Below, one piece after another: positions 1 to 5,010 of a stretch of DNA of 5,010 bases. The notes beneath the pieces were generated by a model. That model was not told the DNA's origin. It made no database searches and saw only the letters and a list, made by a program, of their open reading frames with translations. Source of the DNA: JBHPGW01 sp042569785 (GTDB lineage Bacteria; Planctomycetota; Phycisphaerae; Sedimentisphaerales; Anaerobacaceae); contig JBHPGW010000120.1 in the NCBI GenBank assembly GCA_042569785.1, positions 1 through 5,010 on the forward strand, written 5' to 3'. Position 1 is the stretch's first letter; every line of letters begins with the position of its first letter. A program made the translations under genes and the position numbers.

Positions 1-983
1 CCATAAAGGCCATCCAGTCACTTATTTTGGTACCTACACGCGAACTGGCACTTCAGTATGTCAGCGAGATATCCGATATTGCCCGCAGGATCGACGTCAA
101 GCCATTTGCCGTTTACGGCGGCTTTTCCATGCAGACACAGATCGCAAAGCTAAACCACGGGGTTGACATACTCGTCGCGACGCCAGGACGCCTCATTGAC
201 ATGCTCTATAATACTAAGCTAAGCATCGCAGACGTTAGAACTTTCGTACTCGATGAAGCTGACGAAATGCTCAATATGGGATTCCTCACCGATGTCGAGT
301 TGATCTTCTCATGCCTGATACACGAACACCAGAGCCTTATGTTCTCGGCGACAATGCCGAAAAAGATCGAAACCCTTGCACGCAAATATTTGAATGACCC
401 GCTCACAATTTTTATGAGCAAGAAAAGGCAGGCTCCTCAAAGCCTAAAGCACCATTTCCTGCAGACACACCCAAGGCATCGGCTCGAAGTCTTACTGGGA
501 TTCCTCGACAAGGCAAAACCAAAACAGGCCATCATCTTTTGCAATTCAAGACGCAGTGCCGAAAAACTCTACGACCATCTAAAGAAAATAAAACGACCGG
601 CAACAGAGTTCATACATGGCGGACTCGAACAGAACAAAAGAACTTCATTATTCAACCGGTTTCGCAGAATGGATATAACTACAATGGTCGCTACCGACCT
701 GGCAAGCAGAGGCCTGGACTTTGCGCACGCGACACATGTCATCAATTACGACTTTCCAAAATTTACCGAAGCCTATACCCACCGCACCGGACGTACCGCA
801 AGAATGGGACGAAAAGGAGTCGCCCTTACTCTATTTACAAGAGCCGACCTGCGGATATTAAAAGCTGTTATCGACATCAACAACATAAAACCTGTATGGG
901 AGGGTTCCGAACCTGATCTTGGTAAAATTCCACGACCCAAAAAACAACCCCAAAAAAGAAAAAGATATCACAAGAGATCATAG
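1..983 (+). CDS. DEAD-box ATP-dependent RNA helicase, 5'-truncated by window edge
   Basis: This protein unwinds or remodels RNA duplexes using ATP, probably in ribosome assembly or mRNA turnover in the cytoplasm. The frame is open from base 3, so the true start and the Q motif and Walker A (motif I) lie upstream; 326 residues are visible. Counting from the first full codon, motif Ia PTREL is at 11-15, TPGR (Ib) at 60-63, DEAD (II, Mg/ATP hydrolysis) at 84-87, SAT (III) at 115-117, IIFCNS (IV) at 177-182, ATDLASRGLD (V) at 230-239 and HRTGRTARMG (VI) at 260-269. Both RecA-like lobes are therefore present apart from the N-terminal end. The protein finishes with a short Lys/Arg-rich tail (about 308-326), a likely nonspecific RNA-binding extension. 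It has no DeaD-type C-terminal RNA-binding domain. Motifs II and III (DEADEML, FSATMP) resemble the DeaD/CshA group more than RhlE, but I cannot assign a subfamily. It converges on the methyltransferase gene with a 24-base gap. Confidence 0.95.
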   Translation, partial: IKAIQSLILVPTRELALQYVSEISDIARRIDVKPFAVYGGFSMQTQIAKLNHGVDILVATPGRLIDMLYNTKLSIADVRTFVLDEADEMLNMGFLTDVELIFSCLIHEHQSLMFSATMPKKIETLARKYLNDPLTIFMSKKRQAPQSLKHHFLQTHPRHRLEVLLGFLDKAKPKQAIIFCNSRRSAEKLYDHLKKIKRPATEFIHGGLEQNKRTSLFNRFRRMDITTMVATDLASRGLDFAHATHVINYDFPKFTEAYTHRTGRTARMGRKGVALTLFTRADLRILKAVIDINNIKPVWEGSEPDLGKIPRPKKQPQKRKRYHKRS

Positions 984-1007
984 CCGCATCACCGCTGCAT
1001 AATTTTT

Positions 1008-2168
1008 TTAATTTTCCTTACTGCCTTTATACAATTCGTATTTCAATAGGCGGCACTCTATTTTGCCATTGTAGAAGATCAGTTTTTTTGATGTTTTTAG
1101 GCCTACCTTTTTTGCTAAGTCAGCGTTTCCTGTGAAGATGTATCCTGTTCGGCCCGGGCATTTTTGTTTTAGGAAATCGCCTATGCGTTTGTATAGGACT
1201 TCCAACTCTGTGATCTCGCCTAATCTTAGGCCGTATTCGGGGTTCATTAGTACTATGCCTTCGCCTTCGGGAACATTGGTATCGGCGAAATCGCACAGGT
1301 TGAAATCTATCAGGTGGTCGACGCCTGCGGTTTTTGCGTTTTGTTTGGCGGCGATGATCGCTTTCTCATCGATGTCGGTTGCTATTATTGGTTTTATGTT
1401 TGTTGTTTTGTGCTGGGCCTTGCGGGCATCGGCTCTTATTTGTTTCCATAACTCTTTGTCGAAATCCCTGGTGTGCATGAAACCGAAATTTATTCGCAGG
1501 CTGCCTGGTGCTCTGTTGGTCGCGATAAGTGCTGCTTCGATAGCTAATGTGCCTGAGCCGCACATTGGGAGGATCAAACTCTGTGAGCCGTCGTATCCGG
1601 TAGCCATGACGATCGATGCCGCTAATAGTTCTCGCAGAGGGGCTTTGTGCGGCATTTTGCGATAGTTGCGGTCGGAAAGTTTGACCCCGGAAGTGTTCAG
1701 GTATAGCCAGGCTTTATCGTTCTTCCAGAACAGGTTCACGACGACGCCGTTTCTATCCGGGCCGCTATTGGGCCTTGAGCCTGTCTTTTGGTTTATGCGA
1801 TCGACGATAGCATCTTTGACTTTCAAACTGGCGAACATGGTATTGTTCACCGAGGGGGTATCGACCTGTGAGACTACGCAGAGATATTCAGTTGGGTCGA
1901 TAATCTTTTCCCAGGGCAGGGTGATGACTTGTTTGTATAGCGCCTCAGCTGACCCGCATCGAAATTCTCTTAGCAGGTAAAGAACATTATACGCGGTTCG
2001 CAGGTGCATGTTGAGTTTCATACAGTCGATAAAAGAGCCGCGAGTGACAATTCCGCCGGTATGAGTACTGACTATCTCAAAGCCGAATTGGCTCAGTTCA
2101 GCTGAGAGGTACTCGTTAAGTCCCGGTGCGGTGGTGACTAAAATATTCTTGTGTTCGTTTACGTCCAC
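1008..2168 (-). CDS. rlmL: THUMP-domain 23S rRNA (guanine-N2) methyltransferase, RlmL-type
   Basis: The predicted role is SAM-dependent N2-methylation of a guanine in 23S rRNA (m2G2445 in E. coli RlmL). The protein has 386 residues. A ferredoxin-like plus THUMP RNA-binding region spans about 1-158, followed by the family signature NYRKMPHKAPLREL (169-182). The Rossmann-fold methyltransferase has motif I LPMCGSGT (200-207), an acidic ATDID strand end (263-267) and the catalytic-loop motif NPEYG (309-313). Two positions depart from the forms I know best: L instead of D before PMCGSGT, and E instead of the second P in NPPY. It lacks the second methyltransferase module (RlmK) of the E. coli fusion, as is usual outside gammaproteobacteria. 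The start is GTG at 2166-2168. There is no good Shine-Dalgarno, only A-rich sequence, but an in-frame TAG four codons upstream excludes a longer form and the N-terminus aligns in style with RlmL. It lies 16 bases after the acyltransferase stop and is probably co-transcribed with it. Confidence 0.9.
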   Translation of the reverse strand: MDVNEHKNILVTTAPGLNEYLSAELSQFGFEIVSTHTGGIVTRGSFIDCMKLNMHLRTAYNVLYLLREFRCGSAEALYKQVITLPWEKIIDPTEYLCVVSQVDTPSVNNTMFASLKVKDAIVDRINQKTGSRPNSGPDRNGVVVNLFWKNDKAWLYLNTSGVKLSDRNYRKMPHKAPLRELLAASIVMATGYDGSQSLILPMCGSGTLAIEAALIATNRAPGSLRINFGFMHTRDFDKELWKQIRADARKAQHKTTNIKPIIATDIDEKAIIAAKQNAKTAGVDHLIDFNLCDFADTNVPEGEGIVLMNPEYGLRLGEITELEVLYKRIGDFLKQKCPGRTGYIFTGNADLAKKVGLKTSKKLIFYNGKIECRLLKYELYKGSKEN

Positions 2169-2196
2169 TTTGATTTTCTATTTTCTATTTACTATT
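2169..2196 (-). repeat. 7-bp tandem repeat at the acyltransferase/methyltransferase junction
   Basis: On the minus strand the units are AATAGTA (2190-2196), AATAGAA (2183-2189), AATAGAA (2176-2182) and a decayed AATCAAA (2169-2175). Because the period is 7, the three TAG triplets (2192-2194, 2185-2187, 2178-2180) fall in three different frames, and the middle one is the acyltransferase stop codon. The array fills the whole space up to the methyltransferase GTG. Confidence 0.7.
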
Positions 2197-3165
2197 GTTT
2201 TTTCTCTCTGAGTTCTCTGTGGTCTCTGTGGCTAATTCGTCTTTTGGTCTGTGTTTCCATCTTCTGTGAAGCCACCAGTATTGGGTTGGGTCTTCTCGGA
2301 CGAAGTCTTCGATAGCTTTTGTATATTCAGCGGTGATCCATTTGAGCGGGTCGTCTTTGTCTGCCCATTCTTCAGGGAAGATGATCCGTTGTACGCCGAT
2401 CTCGAAGAAGAACTGGTTTCTGACCCTTCGACTGTATGCTATGCCGATAGGTATATTGCGTGTCATCGCGAGTAGCCCGATACTTTTATAGGTGCTGGCT
2501 TTTCTGCCGAAAAAATCGACGAAGACGCCTTTCCTGCCCGCGTCCTGGTCGGCGATAAAGCATAGGGTTGCACCGTCTGCCGTGAGCTGCTCCATCTGGC
2601 TCGAAGCTCCTTTTTTGTCGAGTATTTTTTGCCCTGCCCGCTCTCTGACACCGTAAAGGTATTTGCTTATGAAGACGTTATCCAAAGGCCTTGCGATAGT
2701 GTAGATGTTAAAGCCGAATAGTCCGAGCATATAGCCCATGACCTCGAAATTGCTGTAATGGCCGGCGACCATAATAAAGCCTTTGTTTTCTTTCATAAGC
2801 CACTTGGCCTGCTCGGCGTTTTTGAATGTCGAGTATTTTCGCCAGTTGTTCTTTTTGACTAATCGCGGCGTAAAAATAACATCGACAGCGAGCATTACGA
2901 TTTGCTCGAAACTTCGCTTGCCGGTCTGGTGTATCCAGTCATCGCTTTTATCTGGGTAACTCGCCCGCAGGTTGTCGATAGCCCGCTTTCTGCCCCTGTG
3001 GTAGCGCTTCCAGAGCATTCGACCGAGAAAACAAGCGAATTTAAGGTTGGTTTCAACGCCGAACAGATATAGCAGCAAAATCAGCAGCCTAAGTGCCAGG
3101 TAGGCCAGATAATCCGCAAATAGATTGCGTTTTTTACGTTTCTTTCGTTTCTTTAAGTCCGCCAT
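2185..3165 (-). CDS. lpxL: Lipid A biosynthesis acyltransferase, LpxL/HtrB family
   Basis: This is an inner-membrane enzyme expected to transfer a secondary acyl chain (lauroyl/myristoyl type) onto a lipid A precursor. I choose ATG at 3163-3165, giving 326 residues. The longer frame from TTG at 3201 begins inside the -35 box of a near-consensus promoter, so it would not be transcribed. The N-terminus is a strongly basic stretch (K/R-rich, 5-13), then a hydrophobic anchor (about 16-36), as in the family. The catalytic HX4E motif is GHYSNFE, with H136 and E141; DQD is at 206-208, followed by GVFVDFFG; the family's C-terminal WWLHRRWKHRP is at 297-307. The final ~17 residues, after the point where family members usually end, are encoded by a short dispersed-type repeat (see 2201-2236) and are Thr/Glu/Ser/Asn-rich. 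It is first in a likely two-gene transcript with the rRNA methyltransferase. LpxL, LpxM and LpxP cannot be told apart here, so the symbol stands for the family. Confidence 0.9.
   Translation of the reverse strand: MADLKKRKKRKKRNLFADYLAYLALRLLILLLYLFGVETNLKFACFLGRMLWKRYHRGRKRAIDNLRASYPDKSDDWIHQTGKRSFEQIVMLAVDVIFTPRLVKKNNWRKYSTFKNAEQAKWLMKENKGFIMVAGHYSNFEVMGYMLGLFGFNIYTIARPLDNVFISKYLYGVRERAGQKILDKKGASSQMEQLTADGATLCFIADQDAGRKGVFVDFFGRKASTYKSIGLLAMTRNIPIGIAYSRRVRNQFFFEIGVQRIIFPEEWADKDDPLKWITAEYTKAIEDFVREDPTQYWWLHRRWKHRPKDELATETTENSERKNNSK
2201..2236 (-). repeat. CACAGAG-type short repeat encoding the acyltransferase C-terminus
   Basis: On the minus strand, CACAGAG occurs at 2224-2230 and 2215-2221, with a variant CTCAGAG at 2206-2212, spaced exactly 9 bases apart. 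In frame this gives the tripeptide series TET-TEN-SER. From memory, similar CCACAGAGACACAGAG-like strings are scattered through many environmental bacterial genomes, usually between genes; no search was run. Here the string lies inside the coding end of the acyltransferase gene. Confidence 0.65.
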
Positions 3166-3167
3166 AA

Positions 3168-3185
3168 TGAGCAATTGTATGCTCA
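3168..3185. promoter_or_regulatory. Perfect dyad flanking the -10 box, candidate operator
   Basis: TGAGCA at 3168-3173 and TGCTCA at 3180-3185 are perfect inverted arms. The six bases between them are exactly the -10 hexamer of the minus-strand promoter. A repressor dimer binding here would block RNA polymerase directly. The arms do not match an operator consensus I know with certainty, and a 6+6 dyad could arise by chance. Confidence 0.4.
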
Positions 3186-3201
3186 AAAACGCCGTTGTCA
3201 A
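3174..3201 (-). promoter_or_regulatory. Sigma-70-type promoter of the acyltransferase-methyltransferase transcript
   Basis: On the minus strand, a perfect -35 TTGACA (3196-3201) is followed by a 16-base spacer and a -10 TACAAT (3174-3179, five of six consensus bases), with AT-rich DNA just upstream of the -35. Only eight bases separate the -10 box from the ATG at 3165, so the expected start point falls on or within about three bases of the start codon and the mRNA would be leaderless or nearly so. This agrees with the lack of any Shine-Dalgarno. Promoter identity is inferred from consensus only. Confidence 0.75.
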
Positions 3202-3327
3202 CTTAAGAATATTTGGTTAACTGCAATAGCAGTGGCCTTGGGATAGTTTTTTTTGTTTTATCGTGCGTTTTCTCTTGAGCGGTTGTTAGCACAAATCATC
3301 CCCGCAAAGAACATATCTTTAGGGTGC

Positions 3328-3356
3328 GTCGCAAAGTAACGTGATTTTGTCGCAAA
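3328..3356 (+). promoter_or_regulatory. Direct repeat pair GTCGCAAA, candidate activator site
   Basis: GTCGCAAA occurs at 3328-3335 and again at 3349-3356, 21 bp apart (about two helical turns). The second copy ends six bases before the -35 region of the plus-strand promoter. A shorter CGCAAA is also at 3303-3308. Same-face direct repeats abutting a weak -35 are typical of activator binding, but the protein is unknown. Confidence 0.4.
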
Positions 3357-3362
3357 ATGGCG

Positions 3363-3391
3363 TTGTGTTAAAGGGGCCTTTTTGCTATAAT
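3363..3391 (+). promoter_or_regulatory. Extended -10 sigma-70-type promoter
   Basis: A perfect TATAAT lies at 3386-3391, preceded by an extended TG (3383-3384). A poor -35, TTGTGT (3363-3368), sits at the ideal 17-base spacing. Transcription would start near 3398, leaving a leader of about 136 bases before the exported-protein gene, or a short separate RNA if the hairpin at 3454-3491 terminates. Confidence 0.65.
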
Positions 3392-3397
3392 GAATCT

Positions 3398-3497
3398 GTG
3401 TTTGGACAGGAGGCACTTTATTAGAAGGAAATCGAAATCTTTTCGCATATATTGCCGAAGATTAGCGTAGTGAGTCTGCGCTGGTTTTGGCTTTTAT
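3398..3497 (+). ncRNA. Candidate ~100-nt small RNA or regulatory leader
   Basis: The limits are inferred from the predicted start after the TATAAT at 3386-3391 and the hairpin/T4 ending near 3495. Inside are a perfect AGGAGG (3408-3413) with no ATG, GTG or TTG after it at useful spacing, and a small 5-bp hairpin CGAAA/TTTCG (3433-3445). I do not recognise a known riboswitch or RNA family. Confidence 0.25.
3454..3495 (+). terminator. Hairpin plus T4, candidate attenuator or sRNA terminator
   Basis: As RNA, 3454-3470 pairs with 3476-3491 across a 5-base loop (UGAGU, 3471-3475). The stem has 16 base pairs, including five G-U pairs (3460, 3462, 3463 and 3468 with their partners among them), and a single bulged G at 3457. 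Its base is GCC/GGC and it is followed directly by TTTT (3492-3495). The T run is short and the stem has several wobbles, so termination may be partial. It lies between the strong promoter and the downstream gene, where a terminator would act as an attenuator or end a small RNA. Confidence 0.4.
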
Positions 3498-3500
3498 AAT
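3495..3500 (+). promoter_or_regulatory. Second TATAAT, possible proximal promoter of the exported-protein gene
   Basis: A perfect -10 hexamer lies 33 bases before the ATG at 3534, with no recognisable -35 at 16-18 bases upstream (GAGTCT at 17). It directly overlaps the end of the hairpin T-run. It could provide hairpin-independent expression with a ~27-base leader, or it may simply be AT-rich chance. Confidence 0.3.
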
Positions 3501-3523
3501 AGAGCAAATTAATTTTTTTCAGT

Positions 3524-3528
3524 AGGGG
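3524..3528 (+). promoter_or_regulatory. Weak Shine-Dalgarno of the exported-protein gene
   Basis: AGGGG lies 5 bases before the ATG at 3534 and 8 bases before the ATG at 3537. The spacing favours the second ATG, which would shorten the protein by one Met. No other purine-rich site lies close by. Confidence 0.45.
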
Positions 3529-3533
3529 TAAAA

Positions 3534-4985
3534 ATGATGTTTAAGAAACAGGTTTTGTTGATCTCATTGGTTTTATTGTTTGTTTGCTACGGACAGCTTT
3601 TCGGTGCCGCCGAAGACTTCGGCACTATGGCTCTGGGCGACTGGCTCAGCACTGATGGTACTGTCGGTATTGCCATCCCGCCTTATTGGACTGTTGATAC
3701 CAGCGCGACCAGTTTTGGTCATCCCGATTATCCGGGCTACATAAGAAATATTGCTTCTAACGGCCCGGATTCCAGCAATGCTCTGGAAGTAGGCGCAGCC
3801 GCCCACGCTAACGGTAAGTGGGGCTGGTTTCCTTCTATGCCGCCAGCTGCAGGGCTCGTGACTTTTACTGTACAGTTCAACTTCAGGGGAAAGCTACCAT
3901 CTGAAACCTCGCCGGGCAACAGGGCTATGTTCTATATAGGTACAAGCACAAACAGTGCAGAAACTGTATTCTTAGCGTTTAAAGCGGACGGCACAACGGA
4001 ATTTATTTATCGTAACAGTGATCTTGTGGATGAGACAGTCGCCGTGCCTGGGCTTTTGACTGATGGCTCGTGGAATACGTTAGAAGTTGAAATGAACTAC
4101 GACACCGACGTTAGCCGTGCCCGTCTAAATGCCGGTGCGTGGGCAAGCGTTAGTGGAATTACCGCACCCTCGAATCTTAATGATATCGGTTTCGTGACAA
4201 ACGGGATCATCGGCTATGACAACTTCACGCTCAGTCCCGACGGGCCCGATCCGGAAGACTTACTGTTCGTCAACCGGACATCGCTGTATGGCCTGGGGAT
4301 CATGAATACAAGTGTCCGTATAGCCTGGGCGGATTTCAATAATGACGGCTGGACAGATCTTTGCGCAGGCGGCAGCCAGATATGGCGAAATAATGCCGGC
4401 CTAAGCTTTACGATGATAGATTCTGGTAAAGGTCTGCTTTGGGGTGATTATGACAATGACGGCTTTATGGACCTTTTTGAAGGCGACCAGCTATTTAAAA
4501 ATATTAGCGGAACCAGCTTTGTCGAACAGTTCGGAGCAGTTCCATCTTATGACTCACAATATTTTGGCCACTGTTTTGGTGACTGGGACGGCGACGGATA
4601 TATCGATACCTACTCCGGTGACTTTGGCGGAACCTCAAGGGCATATCATAATAACGCCGGTGTTAATTTCTCCACGGTCTGGTCAGGATACGCGGGCAAA
4701 ACATACGGAACTGCCGTATGCGATTTTGACAGCGATTTCGATATGGATATTTATGTCAGTAACTATTGGCAGATGGCCAATGTACTCTGGGTAAACAATG
4801 GTTCGGGAACGGCCTTCCCCTTTAGCGATCAAGCCGCGATCTATGGCGTCGATGGCGACCCCACTGTCGGTGCTGGTTATGGCCATTCGATGGGCGCAGG
4901 CTTCGGTGACTTTGACAATGATGGTTACTTTGACTTAGCTGCTCTAAATTTTAATCATCACGATCGAGCAGCCAGTTGTCGGTAA
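3534..4985 (+). CDS. Exported FG-GAP/VCBS repeat protein with N-terminal jelly-roll-like domain, possibly frameshifted at its 3' end
   Basis: This is a secreted or surface protein of 483 residues with unknown ligand. A signal peptide is clear: MMFKK, then a hydrophobic core (about 6-19), with probable cleavage near GAA (24-26). Residues ~27-235 are Gly/Asn/Thr-rich and end in YDNFTLSP, in the manner of LamG/concanavalin-like domains; this is a style match only. From ~245 comes an FG-GAP/VCBS propeller region of the ASPIC/UnbV kind, opening with FVNRTSLYGLGI. Its five calcium-type loops are DFNNDGWTD (267-275), DYDNDGFMD (305-313), DWDGDGYID (350-358), DFDSDFDMD (397-405, with F replacing the conserved G) and DFDNDGYFD (459-467). 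Such repeats usually mediate adhesion or protein/glycan binding. The stop comes 16 residues after loop 5, with no C-terminal anchor or sorting signal, so the gene may be frameshifted. Two adjacent ATGs (3534, 3537) are possible starts; the second is better spaced (8 bases) from the weak AGGGG. Confidence 0.85.
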   Translation: MMFKKQVLLISLVLLFVCYGQLFGAAEDFGTMALGDWLSTDGTVGIAIPPYWTVDTSATSFGHPDYPGYIRNIASNGPDSSNALEVGAAAHANGKWGWFPSMPPAAGLVTFTVQFNFRGKLPSETSPGNRAMFYIGTSTNSAETVFLAFKADGTTEFIYRNSDLVDETVAVPGLLTDGSWNTLEVEMNYDTDVSRARLNAGAWASVSGITAPSNLNDIGFVTNGIIGYDNFTLSPDGPDPEDLLFVNRTSLYGLGIMNTSVRIAWADFNNDGWTDLCAGGSQIWRNNAGLSFTMIDSGKGLLWGDYDNDGFMDLFEGDQLFKNISGTSFVEQFGAVPSYDSQYFGHCFGDWDGDGYIDTYSGDFGGTSRAYHNNAGVNFSTVWSGYAGKTYGTAVCDFDSDFDMDIYVSNYWQMANVLWVNNGSGTAFPFSDQAAIYGVDGDPTVGAGYGHSMGAGFGDFDNDGYFDLAALNFNHHDRAASCR

Positions 4986-5010
4986 TAACTTTAACGTCGT
5001 TATAATCAAT

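Larger units (their letters stand above)
3166..3533. other. Divergent intergenic regulatory region without a protein gene
   Basis: These 368 bases separate the divergent acyltransferase and exported-protein genes. No convincing protein gene is visible. The left side holds the minus-strand promoter. The middle (about 3205-3300) is AT-rich, with an 8-T run at 3247-3254 and a trivial CTGC/GCAG dyad at 3221-3232 to which I give no role. The right side holds direct repeats, a strong plus-strand promoter, a hairpin and a second -10-like box, listed separately. Confidence 0.8.

Noticed and set aside
984..1010. T-run in the convergent gap as an intrinsic terminator of the helicase gene
   Set aside because: The seven T's are real, but no stem longer than about 3 bp precedes them on either strand.
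1132..1980. Two plus-strand open frames (1132-1665 and 1666-1980) antisense to the methyltransferase gene
   Set aside because: They carry no recognisable motif and lie opposite a gene with complete, ordered family motifs. They are antisense shadows.
3166..3201. N-terminal 12-residue extension of the acyltransferase from TTG at 3201
   Set aside because: It consists of the promoter -35, spacer and -10, and would lie upstream of the transcript start.
3247..3254. 8-T run as a plus-strand terminator
   Set aside because: No stem with adequate pairing precedes it and no plus-strand gene ends nearby.
3534..3605. Lipoprotein signal (Cys18) for the exported protein
   Set aside because: The residues before the Cys (LFV) do not fit a lipobox, which needs a small residue at -1; an ordinary signal peptide with cleavage near residue 25-26 fits better.
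3573..3919. Minus-strand frames inside the exported-protein gene
   Set aside because: The plus frame has a signal peptide and repeats running through the region; the antisense frames show no domain features.

Overview
The window (5010 bases) looks like chromosomal DNA from a Gram-negative bacterium of moderate GC content. An acyltransferase of the lipid A family implies an outer membrane with lipopolysaccharide. The large secreted protein, with a jelly-roll-like N-terminus followed by FG-GAP/VCBS calcium-loop repeats, resembles proteins abundant in Planctomycetes (especially Phycisphaerae) and related PVC or environmental lineages. That taxonomic guess is an inference from gene style and has not been tested by any search.

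Layout: positions 1-983 (+) hold the 3' part of a DEAD-box RNA helicase whose start lies before the window. A 24-base convergent gap follows. Positions 1008-2168 (-) encode a THUMP-domain, RlmL-type 23S rRNA guanine-N2 methyltransferase. Positions 2185-3165 (-) encode an LpxL/HtrB-type lauroyl/acyl transferase. These two minus-strand genes probably form one transcript (acyltransferase first), driven by a near-consensus sigma-70 promoter at 3174-3201 that leaves almost no 5' leader. The junction between them is built entirely of short repeats, which also encode the acyltransferase C-terminus.

Positions 3166-3533 form a divergent regulatory region without a protein gene. It holds the minus-strand promoter with a dyad centred on its -10 box, a pair of 8-bp direct repeats 21 bp apart, a strong plus-strand extended -10 promoter, a 16-bp hairpin followed by four T's, and a second TATAAT just before the last gene. 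Positions 3534-4985 (+) encode the exported FG-GAP/VCBS protein. Its reading frame ends abruptly just after the fifth calcium loop, while another frame stays open to the window edge, which suggests a frameshift.

Functionally, the helicase and the methyltransferase both fit ribosome or RNA maturation, and the acyltransferase fits envelope biogenesis. The exported repeat protein is an unrelated surface or secreted product. I see no mobile element, CRISPR array, tRNA or rRNA, and no clear novel multi-gene system. The most interesting parts are the regulatory region, the repeat-built gene junction and the broken end of the last gene.
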